From: Watersipora subatra
Taxonomy: Eukaryota > Bryozoa > Gymnolaemata > Cheilostomatida > Watersiporidae
DNA: 64,000 nt
Assembly: GCF_963576615.1 (NCBI RefSeq)
Contig: NC_088708.1
Coordinates: 62,598,672-62,662,671, forward strand
Direction of reading: 5' to 3'
A program made the position numbers and the translations under genes. Within the stretch, counting starts at the first letter, position 1; each line of letters opens with the position of its first letter. Positions 49,461 to 62,459 of the stretch are shown here, one piece after another. The notes beneath the pieces were generated by a model, which was given only the letters and a program-made list of their open reading frames with translations, made no database searches and was not told the origin of the DNA.

Positions 49461-52400
49461 CAAGAAAGAGTGAGACTGCCAAAAACTAGAGCGCAACGGG
49501 ATGCTGAGGCTGGCTACATCTCTATGATTGGTGATCCTTCAGTTGGGTGAGTTTAAAAGATTTTGAAATCAACATGACAGGATTAATTCTAGAGTTCTTG
49601 TTCCTATCACTTATAAAAAAGGATGATAATTGGTATACACGCACCAAAACAATTTTGGCAAAGAATACATTGTCTGCATCTTGAATGCCTTCTCTTTTGC
49701 TAAACTCCATCTTTTTGGAAGTTCTAAAATTTTCCAGTAGGAACAGTGTTAAAGGTTGACTTGCAACAAAATTCACAATACAGTTATTTGGTATCAAAAG
49801 ATTCATCATGTCTTTCTTTTAGACGATTAGACCAAGCCGAAACAAAACTGTAAAGTAATGAGCATCTATATTTGATACGGGCTTTTCGATAAAACTCGAA
49901 GTGTTTGTCCTAAAATAGTGCTAAGAGAAGTTTTACATTGAGCCTTTTATTGGCCTTTCAATTTATGTGAGAACATCTCATGTCAAAACAATAACCCAAT
50001 GGATTGACTATGTCAGAAAGATAAACTAATTCTAGTCTATGGCAGTTTTGTGGTGGCGATTACCTGTTTGTTTTTCAGCTTTCAAGAGCTTGCAATCAAA
50101 TTTCCACATATTTTCAACCTACAACCCAGCCGAGTAAGACATGGTGAATTTTTTGGAACCAAATAACTGTAATGTGTGCATGAAAACATTCTGATGCTTA
50201 TATGGCTCTAGAATAAAAAATGTGAGAATTTTGCATCAAAGACAATAAAACTTTGTACGAATTTACTATTTAACCAGACCAAACCAGTTTATCTGACTAA
50301 AAACAAACTCTTTCCAGAAAGTTTATGTTTTAGTTTCCATTAACTATACATTTTGGACTAATGTAATTTAGACATTGTGCTCAAATAGAGTGCAATTTTA
50401 ATTTATGTAACGTAAATTAATGTTTCAGGGATTTTGAGTATTTGGATAATTTTAAAAAGTAGTATGTAAAGAATTTGGGTAGGTTTTATCAATGTGGGTT
50501 GCTTCTGAAGACCCCCTTCTCCCGTGTCATATTGAGACTACTACAAAATAATTTGGACTTAACCATAGGTTGCAACAAAATGTGGAAAAGCAAGTGTTAT
50601 AAATGATAAAGCTGATAACAACTTTTTTCTGTTTCTTGTAAAGCTGACAAAAGTTGCTCAGAGGGCTCGTCTTAGCTATAGCCTAAAATGTTAACAAATG
50701 AAAACTTTTCCTTATAAGTTATGGCAAACTAAAAACTCTTCTATTGGTAAAGTTAATTTATGTGTCCTGTTTTGGCAACATTTATAAATCTATAAAAAAA
50801 GGTTGTAGTTTTGTTTGTAAATTGGTTGATCAAAAGAGACATCTCAGTTAAAAGCCACTCCCTGCCTAGCATCAACCCTTAAATAGAATAGAATACTACA
50901 ACCGACATAGATTGGCTTAAAAAACCAAAGCAAATAGTAAAATAGTTTCTAGTGATGCATTCATTTTAAAAGATCAGAAGGATACTCAACAAATATAAAC
51001 GTAAGACTGTCAAAACATTTAAAAAACTACATTGGTTTCATCAGAAACAGAAGAGAGCAAAATACTTGTATAACAACAAACAATTGAAAAATCTCTGCTT
51101 GCTTTCTAAAATGGGACAGTAGGCTACCGCGATTGCCAGCAGGGAAATCCCCTAATAGTTGATCCTTAATCTCTTGATAAATGTGTGACGCAAGATTAAG
51201 AGCGCTTATCGCTACTCTGCCCTTTCCCGACTACTAGCTTGCGAAGTAGATTTGTGTGCAGAGTAGGTATTGTGTGCATTTTACTTGGCATTTCGTTCTG
51301 GCACTACGGGTTGCTAATATTACGCAATTCTTTGTTTGATAGAGAGAAAGGTAAGTGTCATTTATTAGCCTCGCATTTCTTTATAGCAAGAGTTTCTAGA
51401 CATGATAGTCCAAAGTTCCTTATACAGTTTCATTTGGCCAACACTGCAACTAATAAGCAATTAAGAGAACATCTCAATTTGTTCACAGATTAAAAGTATG
51501 TGGTTTTTGGTAGTTCCTGTGAACATAGGCTTCTGTGAGAGCAGCCAGTACTGGTGAATGCTTAAAACTGTCATTAGAAATCTTTATTTATCTTTTCTTC
51601 AAATTGTGACAAATTGCTTCTTAAAACACATTCAATTTAGCCTTATTTGCAACTTAAAACTAATGTTATTTGTCTTGACAACAATGTTTGAGTCTGCAAG
51701 CTAAATAAAATAATGGCATCATAGCAACAAACAAGTGAAAAATGTTTTTGCTTGCTCTCTAAAATAGAGACAGTTCCTTGATTGCCAGCAGGGAAATCCC
51801 CTAATAGTTGATACTTAATCTCTTGATACATGTGTGGCGCAAGATTAAGAGCGCTTACCGCTACTCTGCCCTCTCCTTACTACTAGCTTGTGAAGTAGAT
51901 TGTGCATAGCTCCTGCAGCTGACTGTAGGTATTGTGCACATTTTACTTGGTATTTCTTTCTAGCACTAGAGTTGCAAATATTGCTTACTTCTTGGGTTCA
52001 TAGAGAGAAAGCTAAGTGAAATTTATCAGCCTCATATCTATTTATTGCAAAAGTTTCTAGACATGATAGTCCAATGTTCTTTATACAGTTCAAAAAATAG
52101 GAGAGATACAGTTATGCAGCAACCTAAGAAGTGACCTTCTAACTCTGCTTGTGATTTAAAACACTTTCAGATAGTTTTTCTATTCTACTAGAAAAACTGT
52201 TTGATCTCTAAACCAGCATACCATTGAAAGCATAGATTATACTAAAACCTTTTGTCTTAAAGAATAGAGAAAGCATAATATTATTATGCTTTATTATTCA
52301 TCTTGAGGTGTTGACTGATGTTTTAAAAAAAGAATCAAGGAGATTGACCAACCAGAAGCTGAGATATGGCCAGCCAAACACAGGTCTACCAAAAAACAAA

Positions 52401-55400
52401 AGTGTTTTGGTAATCATCAATATATGACGTATGAAATCGACTTGTGTGCCATTGGTCAATTAAGCCAACTAATGCGCTCTCTTATAACAATCACGGCGTT
52501 TTAATTGGTTTAATCCCTGGGAGTATAGAACAATCAAATTGGGCCTAACAATCATCGCTCCTAGAATTCCGAACCAGTCCCTCTGACGTGTAGATTAGTT
52601 TTAGCATAAAATAATTACACGCATCTATTATTTCGCAACATTTCGCTATCTTGCTAGTTCAGCTCAGTTTTGTTGTTCTCCTACTTAGCTTCCCTATTCA
52701 GACTCATCTTTAGCGTTGTTCAGATTTTTTTAATTATAGCTAATAAATGGAATCAATTAAATCAATCATCAATCTCGGTTATCATTTGGAATTTTCTACA
52801 AATTATATTAGTTACATCATTTGTTCTATACGCAGTTATATTATTATTTTGTATAATATGCATTATGAATATTATATAAATCATAAAAAATAATCATAGA
52901 TAAGATAATAGATCAATAGAAAAATCAAAGCAAAAGTTATCGTTTTCTTTTCTTATAGCAAGAGCAGCACGGTCAAGTTAGTCTTTTTAAGATTATTGCT
53001 GTAGTGAACTTCCAGTCTGTTAATAGTGACGATAATCATGAAAATCAACTGAATGCTGCAGTAGATACACAGTAGAAGAATGCTGCAGTAGATACACAGT
53101 AGAAAAATGATGAAGGAACAAAAAGTCCCATTCCTATTTCTTATTCTAACAAACTGCAACTCGCGGATATCGCATATAGACTATACACGCGCCGTTCGTT
53201 GAACAGATGATCTTCGGAGCAAATCCGTGGAGATCGAGTTAAAGTTTGAAGCACAATAGTCAACATCTGCTCTTCTGCTTTGAAAAATCATGGCGAGGGG
53301 TTGTGGGCAAATGCCTTTACCACACAATGTTTGGTTGATTTTTCTGAGAACCCAGAGCTAGTATGTAAATTATTTACTATCGCGAGAAGCGTTTCACATC
53401 TCGTAGCCGAAACAATCATTATACATAACGGCGGTAAGGGTGCGCAACTCCGGCACATGACCATTAAGTCGATTTTATACGTCACAGTTTTCGGGATTTT
53501 TGAAGGGTTTTCCTCTGATTCTTTATTAGGTAGACCTGTGTTTGGCTGGCTATATCTCAGCTTCTAGTGGGTCAATCTCCTTGATTCTTTTTTTAGAACA
53601 TTAGTCAACACCTCAAGATAACTAATAAAGCATAATAATATTATGCTTTCTCTATTCTTTAAAACAAAAGCTTAGATAACTTGGAGTTTGATTACACCAT
53701 CAAAACTTTTGTCCGGTAAGGGTTGGATTATGACCTTTAAAAGAGGGGTTTATTCCAATAGCTGTAGATTTTGACATGGCCATAAATTCTAAGAAGAAAA
53801 TTCAATATATATAGTAAACATATTTTTATGCTTGAACTTGTTGTGTTATGCTTCAATAGCAACCTCCTCACTATTTCTTGACTTCACATTTATGTTTAAC
53901 ACCCTATTTGTTTGCGAGTGATATTGTCTCATTACACAGTGATTATTATGAGGTCAGCTAGTTAACTTATCTTTTGAAAGTTCTTGTTTACAATTTTACT
54001 GGGAGACACACTATTTAGTGCTGTTCAAATTTAGGCTCACTGCTGCATTTTGGTTTCATCATTGCTATGAATTGATATGTAGCCTCTGCTGACGCCCAAA
54101 CAAATTTTAGCGGTTTTAGACTTATAGATTCGGCTTATTAAACAAGTTGGTTGTTTTCACTTCATGCATTGAACTCTCTCAGTAGTTTTAACAATGTTTC
54201 AAACATACAGTTTTGTATGACAACTTTAATCTAATGTATGATGTTCTCCTTGAACTCTGCAGACCAACTAATGGAGATTTTGATAATGCGGGATTTACAA
54301 GCTACCAGAGTTCACTTCATCAGTCTAACAATTCTTTAGAGGTAATTATTTCAAATTATCATTTGTGTCAGATATTTAGCTTAACAAGAAACTGCTCACA
54401 TGTAACTAATCTAAAAATCATATAATGTGAAGGTAAACAACTCTTATGACATAAGCAACTGTTTTTAAACTGCTGGCCACAAAACTAATATAATTTAGTT
54501 ATAGAATTATTAAAAGCCTCTCTGAGTGCAACATATGCTGTTGCTGTGTCAAACTTGTCAAGGCATCTACTGTTGTTTCTGCATTTAATTTTGATAATTT
54601 AGAAATAATTATAATGAAGATTTGAAAGGGTTTGCCAAATAAGGTTGACTCATTTAGTCTCAATACAATGAGGCAGAAGGCGAGAAGTGTAGAGAAGACC
54701 ATAAAAGTTGTCATTCCCCATACCGGCCCTGGTGAAACGCTCACCACGTATCTATACGAAATGAACACCTTGACTTCCCCGAGTACCAATATTGATCACA
54801 AGCATTACATCCTATTCAACTTTATCAAGCAAACCACAGGAAAAAACAGTTTTAAGAAATATTGAACAAGTGAAAGTTAGAAAAAATTGCTATCTCCAAA
54901 GATATCAAGGTTAATATGTATTAATAATTGTATCTAACAACTTTCATCTCCTGTTGCATGAGAACAGCTATTTTTAAAAGTCTTTGTATCAGTATTGCAG
55001 CTTTATGATGTGATTGTCGACAATACAGACTTATGTGATAACATCTGAGTAGTGTTTAACAAGTAGCTGATAGGATAATAGTAGATGAGTCTTTCACCAT
55101 TTTGTTTTACTGTGAAAGGTTGCTGCTGGAGTCTCACAACCAATATGGGGACCAGAATTTATACCATTCTAAAGACTAAAATGTTCATGTGCTGGCTAGA
55201 AATCTACTATTCAAGTTTCTAGCTATCAAAAGGCTAACACTGCACTGAAAGTATGATAGCTGCAACATCTAAAACTCTCTTTTAACCCTACATTATATGA
55301 TATGACATAGATGTAGCAACAGTTTTGTAGAGTTGCCCTATCATAAATAAAATTGTGGAAAACCTTTATTTGGTCCAAAAAGAGTAATCCTTTTGCTACA

Positions 55401-58400
55401 CAATGATACTAAATTAGGTCAATTTACATCAAGTCATTTGACCTGGTAGGCATTTTAATTTGGCTCACTCCTACTTTGAGTAAACTTCTTAAGCACACCA
55501 AAGCTATCAAGCTGGAAATATTCTAACATGACAATATACCACAAAATGAAAAGACTTAATTAACCAAAAAAACCCCAATTCTTTTTGTTTTCATGTGATA
55601 AAATCGAGGTGCGAAATGGTGTGAAATGAAGTAATACATTAAAGAGCCTGTCTGGGGCTTATGTGGTCTGGGTATTGTGAGGTTAATTTTATTCCTTCAC
55701 TATTCCTTCATTACCTGTTTCTAACATTTAACTTTAAAAAAACTAAGTTTTCGAGAAGAAATACTGTTTAGTATATACCTAGTATCACCTGATGTATGAG
55801 AAGTACATAGTTGCTTGCTAATTGAATCTTGCCTCTACCTGGCAGCCTCTAAAAATTCTGATGTCATGATGCATGCTACAGTTGACAGGCCCAATTGCTC
55901 CTCAGAATGTGCGCACAGATGTACCTGCACATGCGGTTATTCAACCTAGATCGAGGTCACACTCTCCGACAGCCCCGGCAAGGGCCCCTGCTAGGGTCCC
56001 ACCAAAAGCCCCACCAAGGGCCTCACAAGGATCTGCATCACAAAGTATGCTCATAGCTGGTTTCTAATCACAACTCTTGGCAGTAGTGGTGACAATCACA
56101 CTAGTAAAGTGAAAGATTAGGACATCTAAAAGTCTGAAATTTAAAACACATTGAACATTTTTATAAAATTTGTTTTTTAACTAGACTGCAGATGGATACA
56201 TTAAAATGGTACTTAAAGTTTACCAGTCATTCATTGTGCTGTTCATTGTGCCATATATTGATCCTTTGAAAGATGATTATTTGTGTAAGGACTCGAAATA
56301 TGAAATATCATTGTTGCACTCTGCATAATGCTGTATATCATGTTTATGTGAACGCTAAAGCTTTGTCATAACTTAATTTACAGTAAAACATTAAACATTT
56401 TTAACTCATTGCTTTCCACTCTTTATGACCAAGTAGTTAGTTCTTCCAATTAATATGTAATGACAAATGTTTAACAAGAGAACAGAGTGGTGAAATGTTT
56501 TGAAGCAAATTACTTGCTATAGGAATTCACAGAATGATGTGTTTTGCGTACAACTGCAACCTTAAGTACCTTCAGAATCTTGTTGGGTTTTCAGAATCCT
56601 TCGGGATTCAGAAGTCATATTATATACTAAAATAGAGATGAAAAAATAAAAAATCCCATCTATAAATAAAAATGGCAGGTAGAGGAAATAAAATGAAAAC
56701 TATCAAATTATATTTATTTATATTTATTATAATTATATTTGATATAACCATGCTATTTGATTCATACTTTGAGCTCTGCATTTAAATATCTTGGTTATCT
56801 TAACAGCATTCTAGCAAACCGAGGATAAAACAACTACTGCAAATGCTAAATGTATACGCAAATCACATTCTTTTTATTTTTAAAACTCTCCTCAATCCCA
56901 ACAAAGTTTTTAAAAATATTTTCCAAGTTTTACAAGATGTATAGAAATATTGATGATTTATTTACCTTAAACATGCTACTTCAACAGAACGTCACAAGGA
57001 AGTTCTTTATTAAACTTATATATTCATTATATGTATAATTATGATAGCATGTTTAAAAAGACAAAAACCAAATACAAGCATGGCTTCACAAAAACATTAT
57101 CTGCCAACTAAAGATATCATCTGATTCTGCCCATTCAATGTTTGTTTGCTTCCTTTGAATGTGCAAAGCAAAGCGAGTCTTTTCAGTTTGTGATTCCCTC
57201 AAGTTTGGACAAGGTATTTTGTCTACTGAAAAAAAAACTCTGTTAGTTTGCTTTTGTTCTTTGATAAAATTGATATTTTCATAAGTACTCAGTAGTTGAT
57301 AGTCAAATATAGGTGTGGTTGACAACAAAATCAATTTTTACCAAAACATAGTCGAAAAATGATGTCCAACAATTTCATCTTATTTTGTCTATTTTAATAG
57401 TTATATGTTGATGGTTTATTAACTCTACACATTGTTTTTCTAAAACTATTGCAACAAAAGAATTCTTGTTTTGCTAAAATTGCTTCAAATTACTCAGTAT
57501 GTTGGAATTGCAGATGTTGTTATAGAGAAGAAGAAATTCATCGTGGTTATCATCATTATCATCTGTCTGTTTGTCATATTCATTGTTGGAGGACTTACCT
57601 TCATGGGAAAGTATTTATCAGGTTAGTCTAAATACAAACTACATGTGCACACCTACCAAAGTCGGTCAGAGATGTAATGTTATTGATCTTGCTTATGATG
57701 CATGTATAGACCTTTTTATTAAATCATGTTCTATTAGGTATTAAAAGTTGTTCAGTATTTCTGACTAAAGCGTAACTGTATAATTTAAATTGCAAATCTA
57801 TAGTCGTTTAGTTATCTTAATTGTGTTTCAGATACAAGCGTGATAAGAAAACCTTTTGGTTTTTTTAAAGAAGATCCAGTACACTTGTGAGAAACTAAAC
57901 ATAAAACTGTGATAATACATGTGGGTATATTTGATGACAGCAACTATAAATATATGGCTATAGAGCCATTTATCATTATGGTACAGATTAAACGCATCGC
58001 TGGCAGTGCCAAGTGAGACAAATAAAATGGGTGGAACTCTTTTGAAACTATCTAGCCATCTGGCGTATGTCAGAATAGTTTAACCATTAGTGGACTAATT
58101 CATGCTATTGCAGCTGTACTTATAAGGCTGTTGTATTAATACCAGCAAACCAGTTTAAATTTGTATTTGCTTTCCAAGAACTAAATTCCTGATAGCTTAG
58201 AGCAAATAATAAAAATACAATATTACAATAGAAAACAAGCAAAAGGATATTAACCCATAATTCAATATCTGTAGAACAAGAGATGCAGCATTACATCCCT
58301 CTCACTGCTAGCGTAAACTTTAATAGTGGCCAGCGCCTTATCCTATCTTACTAAATAGTGCAGCTGCCAGCAGTCCAACAGTTAGCATTTTCAAGCGCTT

Positions 58401-60001
58401 TTATAACAAGTGTAATTGCTTGTGATAGTATGGGCATTCTGTGTGAGGCTCATGTCATATTATCAGCTAAATTCTATTAGCAATGCATAAAAATATTTCC
58501 TAGCAGACAGTTGCTGATTTATTGTAGGATTGATTGAAAGTTTATAGAATCTACTTATTTCAACTTTATGGGGATCGTGAAAAACATTGTTTTTTTTCAA
58601 AGTAAGAACAAAATCTGAGTTGCTTCAACCTGAAATGTGTTTTGATTGCATTCTTTTTTTACTCGCAGGAAAAAGAGACTTTTCAGAGAATCTAGAAACT
58701 TCTACTACCACCAAATTTGTTTACACTGAAGACGATGATTGGACAAGTACAACCTCTGTTGTCGCAACAGCTGAAAGCACTCACCATGACTCCTTTGTAT
58801 CCTCAACACCTTTTTCCAATGACAGTGCAGCAATTGGTGACCTTCAAGCTTGCCAGACCGCAACAAATCTAACTCGTAGCTGGAGGATGGATCACAATGG
58901 ATCAGACATAAGACCAGGATTTGGGCCACATGCTAATGACGGATATGCCTGTGACTTCCATGAAAACTTGAAATGGTTCAGGTTTACAGGAGAAGCAGGT
59001 AAATCAATCAAACTTGAAAATATACTCTATAGTATAATTAGTTATTATAATTTATCATTATGAAGCCATTTCGATAGTTTCCTTTCATGTAGTTTTGCTC
59101 CTGATTAGCTCTTCTCTATTCATATATGTAACTTCAATTAGACAGAAGTTTTTTAATTTCCATAACAAGTAAGGTTTTTTCAGTGAAGGCAAAGCGGTTC
59201 ATCAGAAGATATGCAAAGGAAAACTGTATGTATGTTATTTGGCATCAGTCACATATTTAAATACTTCAGTTTGATAAACGTCCTTGATATACGATTAAGC
59301 CTCATCAGTGCAGCTCAGAGCTCAGGCAAGGGACACAAATCCCATTACCAATGAGAGTTGACTTCCTGCCATAAAACAACTAAGTTGCCTCATAGATATA
59401 TATATAAAAATATATATATATATATATATATATTATTTGACATCAGTCACATATTTAAATGCTTCAGTGGGATATAAGTCCTTGTGAAAAGCCTGCAGAC
59501 ATTACAGAATTAAGTTGAGTTGATGCAGTGAAAACCTGTCAATGAATTTTTGTCTTTTAGTATTTTATAATTCAACATAAAATAAGTTCCTTTCCTTTAC
59601 AAGTAGAATAATGTATTCTATTGCGACAAGCAGCAATAAAATGAAGCAGCTATAAACCGTTCTGCTTATGCAGAGTTGCATCAAGCAGCAAACAGCAAAT
59701 ACATTATGAACTGTCCTTGCATTTCAAAGGCAATCGTCTCCTAAACACCTGTCCACCATTGAGAAGTTGTGGAGGATTCTACTCCTTTTGGACTGATTCA
59801 AAGATGCCTCAACAGGTTGGAGCTGTATCTCCTATATTTGTATATTCAAGACACGCGGAGGAGCCTGAAGGGGACTGCAAAGAGATCGCTATAGATGCAG
59901 TTGTAGTAAGATGTTCATGGGACACTGATCATGATTATATATACAATATTATTGGTAAAAAATATGAACAATGCGTAGCAACACTTTGTGGCATGAGGTG
60001 A
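49461..60001 (+). CDS. Single-pass membrane protein with a D8C (uromodulin/GP2-type) ectodomain, 5' end missing
   Basis: Exons: 49461-49546, 54263-54341, 55882-56044, 57514-57621, 58669-58998, 59730-60001; all phases agree and 345 residues are visible. Residues 1-109 are hydrophilic: KTRAQRDAEAGYISMIGD contains YISM, which fits both YxxM and YxxPhi motifs, and residues 71-109 are Pro/Ala/Ser-rich. IEKKKF precedes a helix of about 23 hydrophobic residues (VVIIIIICLFVIFIVGGLTF). With basic residues before it and no signal peptide in view, a type II topology is likely. The ectodomain has a Ser/Thr-rich stalk, N-glycosylation sequons (NDS, NLT, NGS), then a D8C domain with exactly eight cysteines in ACQ, YACD, NTC, RSC, GDC, VRC, EQC and TLC, plus the family WFRFTGEAG motif. 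D8C occurs in uromodulin, GP2 and LZP. The end is ambiguous: ATG AGG TGA gives a stop at 60001, but AG/GTGAGT at 59997 is also a good donor. Confidence 0.8.
49749..50178. mobile_element. Long-TIR element, copy 5, internally deleted
   Basis: Starts TTAAAGGTTGACTTGCAAC, but the left arm breaks after CATCATGTCT and joins interior sequence at about 49815. The right arm ends near AATAACTGTAATGTG without the terminal TTAA. It is more diverged than the other copies. Confidence 0.8.
51072..52091 (+). repeat. 360-bp direct duplication in an intron
   Basis: Copies at 51072-51430 and 51724-52091, separated by about 290 bp. Shared blocks include GATTGCCAGCAGGGAAATCC, AAGATTAAGAGCGCTTA and TTTCTAGACATGATAGTCCA. 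Similarity is about 85% by eye. An open frame in the first copy relies on a TTG start and is not conserved in the second. Confidence 0.85.
52249..53670. mobile_element. Inverted-repeat element with arms of about 250 bp
   Basis: Left CTTTTGTCTTAAAGAATAGAG and right CTCTATTCTTTAAAACAAAAG start long inverted arms. The arms share AAAGCATAATATTATTATGC, CAAGGAGATTGACC and AGACCTGTGTTTGGCTGGC (right-arm orientation). Both arms open with a small internal palindrome around AATATTATTATGC. The 950-bp centre has no recognised coding sequence. Superfamily unknown. Confidence 0.8.
53053..53107 (+). repeat. 27-bp tandem duplication
   Basis: TGCTGCAGTAGATACACAGT with its flank is present twice in a row. Confidence 0.8.
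57086..57225 (-). CDS. Possible terminal exon of an unidentified minus-strand gene
   Basis: After a strong acceptor (TTTTTTTTTCAG, exon starting at 57225) the frame is open for 45 codons to TGA at 57086. It reads, for example, DKIPCPNLRESQTEKTRFA and has protein-like composition. It lies in an intron of the D8C gene on the opposite strand. No upstream exon or family was found, so chance is quite possible. Confidence 0.15.
59396..59434 (+). repeat. (TA)n microsatellite
   Basis: Nearly pure TA dinucleotide run with one A-rich interruption, in an intron. Confidence 0.9.
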
Positions 60002-60429
60002 GTCAGAGGGCTAAACAATCTCCAGAATCAAATTGTATAGTACATGTGTTAGCCTCATTTTTGCACACAACATGCTTTCTAGGTCTACCAGAAACGGTTA
60101 CTTTACTTTCTTGTAACATCCATAACAGTGCAGTAGGTGTAACAGTTTCAACTGAAAAGGATAAAAACAACACAAATGATGATGAGGTAATATGACTAAA
60201 CATACCTTTGTCTTAATACTAATTGATGTTTTTGTGTTCCTTTTTTCTATTTATAATGGTTGTACCAAGAATTATTACAAAAGAAAATTATTTTATCAGG
60301 CTTCCACAATGCAAACACTCTAGAGAAGAACTTCACTTAAACATCTGCATGACCTTTTGTCAGTAAATCTTTGTTTATGCAATGTAAAAGCTTTAAAACA
60401 ATGATTGCTATTTATTTTCGCATATGCTC

Positions 60430-61345
60430 ACATGAATGAACACATGTAACAGAGGGTATAGGACTTTATGTACTTATAAGTTCAGTGCAAACATGAATGC
60501 ACACATGTAACAGAGAGTATATGACCTTATGTACTTATAAGTTTAGTGTGAACATAAATGAACAACTGTAACAGAGGGTATATGACCTTATGTACTTATA
60601 AGTTCAGTGCAAACATGAATGCACACATGTAACAGAGGGTATAGGACTTTATGTACTTATAAGTTCAGTGCAAACATGAATGCACACATGTAACAGAGGG
60701 TATAGGACCTTATGTACTTATAAGTTTAGTGTGAACATGAATGCACACATGTAACAGAGGGTATATGACCTTACGTACTTATAAGTTTAGTGTGAACATA
60801 AATGAACAACTGTAACAAAGGGTATATGACCTTATGTACTTATAAGTTCAGTGTGAACATGAATGCACACATGTAACTGAGGGTATATGACTTTATGTCC
60901 TTATAAGTTCAGTGTGAACATAAATGCACATATGTAACAGAAGGTATAGGACCTTATGTACTTATAAGTTCAATGTGAACATGAATGCACATATGTAAAA
61001 GAGGGTATAGGAACTTATGTACTTATAAGTTTAGTGTGAACATGAATGCACACATGTAACAGAGGGTGTAGGATCTTATGTACTAATAAGTTCAGTGTGA
61101 ACATGAATGCACTCATGTAACAGAGAGTATATGACCTTATGTACTTATAAGTTCAGTGTGAACATGAATGCACACATGTAACAGAGGGTATAGGACCTTA
61201 TGTACTTATAAGTTCAGTGTGAACATGAATGCACACATGTAACAGACGGTATAGAATCTTATGTACTAATAAGTTCAGTGTGAACATGAATGCACTCATG
61301 TAACAGAGAGTATATGATCTTATGTACTTATAAGTTCAGTGTGAA
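60430..61345 (+). repeat. 61-bp minisatellite, about 15 copies
   Basis: TTATGTACTTATAAGTTCAG followed by GTGAACATGAATGCACACAT and GTAACAGAGGGTATA repeats at exactly 61-bp spacing (for example 60471, 60532, 60593). The variants are shared between non-adjacent units, as expected from unequal exchange. There are no spacers, so it is not a CRISPR-like array. Confidence 0.95.
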
Positions 61346-62316
61346 CATGAATGAGCAAGTTCAACATTATGTTGGCAGCAAAACTAATCTTGCGAAATAT
61401 TAGCCTGCAACAGCAATTGCTGGTAAAGTTATATGTTGATAGCTTTAACAGCACTTTGAATTGCTCTATGTTAGTGTTATGACTTAAGGTTAGACATGCC
61501 ACATAGATTGTAAACACTCATACAGTATAGCCAAAGTATATTAGACTTCCCTATTTTAAGCTAATAGCTTTATAAAATTTATCAAATCAAAATTCGATAG
61601 GATTTCATCATAAATTTAAGCTTTTCTTGGACCTCTGTGTACTGAACCATGTAACAATATTGCAGTTAAGCCAAAGATGAAGGCTGATTCCATTACAACC
61701 AAGTTAATAAAATCATAAGTTATTTGATAACTTTATAGAAAAAATAACTAGCAAACTATCGCCTCATTTCATTTCAAACCAATGATGCTATATACTCATT
61801 AGACTACAAGAAATATGCGACTGCATGTGAACAAAAAAGAGCAATGAAAAAGGTTTGCCATTGTTCATGGACATTAAAATTTCACTCACATGCAGTCAAA
61901 AAAGTCACATCTCTTTAGCTGCAAAACCGGAATTGGTAACATTTAGAAGAAGTATTAAGATCACAAATAGTTTCATGTTATTTACTTATCGGTTTCTATA
62001 GATCAACATTTTTCCTGCAACTCAATAATAGTGCATATTTTATATACAGTCTTACTAGCAATACATTTGAAGGTAAGAAAAAAGCAGTGAGGAGAATGTA
62101 AAGCAAACATGGTATGTGGTTGCTGATGTTACTTGTGACAATATTAAATGTTATTTGTGAGCTCAATACAGAAGGTGTCAAAATAGAAATATAGATATGC
62201 CCTGCAATGATCAACATCAAACAATTTACACTGCTTACAAAGAGAGACAATCCGACAATCTGATTCCTGAATAATGAATGATAATTTTTGACAGAGTTGA
62301 TTACTTGGAAACTTTA

Positions 62317-62427
62317 CTTTCTCTTGAATTGCTAGAGCAAATAGTACGACTATAGTTGTACTATTTGCTCTATAGCAATTCAAGAGAAAGCATGCAAGAA
62401 CAAGAATGCGATAGCATTCTTGTTCTT
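62317..62427. repeat. Two adjacent hairpins
   Basis: 62317-62390 has arms of about 34 bp (CTTTCTCTTGAATTGCTA ... TAGCAATTCAAGAGAAAG), with one small bulge. 62397-62427 has 14-bp arms (AAGAACAAGAATGC and complement) around a short loop. The pair lies just before the 42-bp minisatellite. Confidence 0.85.
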
Positions 62428-62459
62428 TTTCTTGGAACAGGCACTATGCCTAGTAATTT

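Larger units (their letters stand above)
49547..54262 (+). other. D8C gene intron with several repeats
   Basis: It contains the truncated long-TIR copy (49749-50178), a direct duplication (51072-51430 / 51724-52091), an inverted-repeat element (52249-53670) and a 27-bp tandem duplication (53053-53107). 50180-51070 and 53671-54262 hold nothing recognised. Confidence 0.5.
54342..59729 (+). other. Remaining D8C gene introns
   Basis: Introns 54342-55881, 56045-57513, 57622-58668 and 58999-59729. They are AT-rich and show only a (TA)n run at about 59396-59434 and the possible minus-strand exon at 57086-57225. Confidence 0.5.

Noticed and set aside
51239-51493. Frame with a hydrophobic stretch and a GTAAGT-like site
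   Set aside because: It depends on a TTG start and is not preserved in the duplicate copy at 51724-52091.
53280-53567. 95-codon plus-strand frame and its minus-strand shadow
   Set aside because: It lies mostly in the inverted arm of the 52249-53670 element; no similarity recognised.
60430-61345. Regular repeat array considered as a CRISPR
   Set aside because: Units are contiguous with no unique spacers, and the genome is animal.
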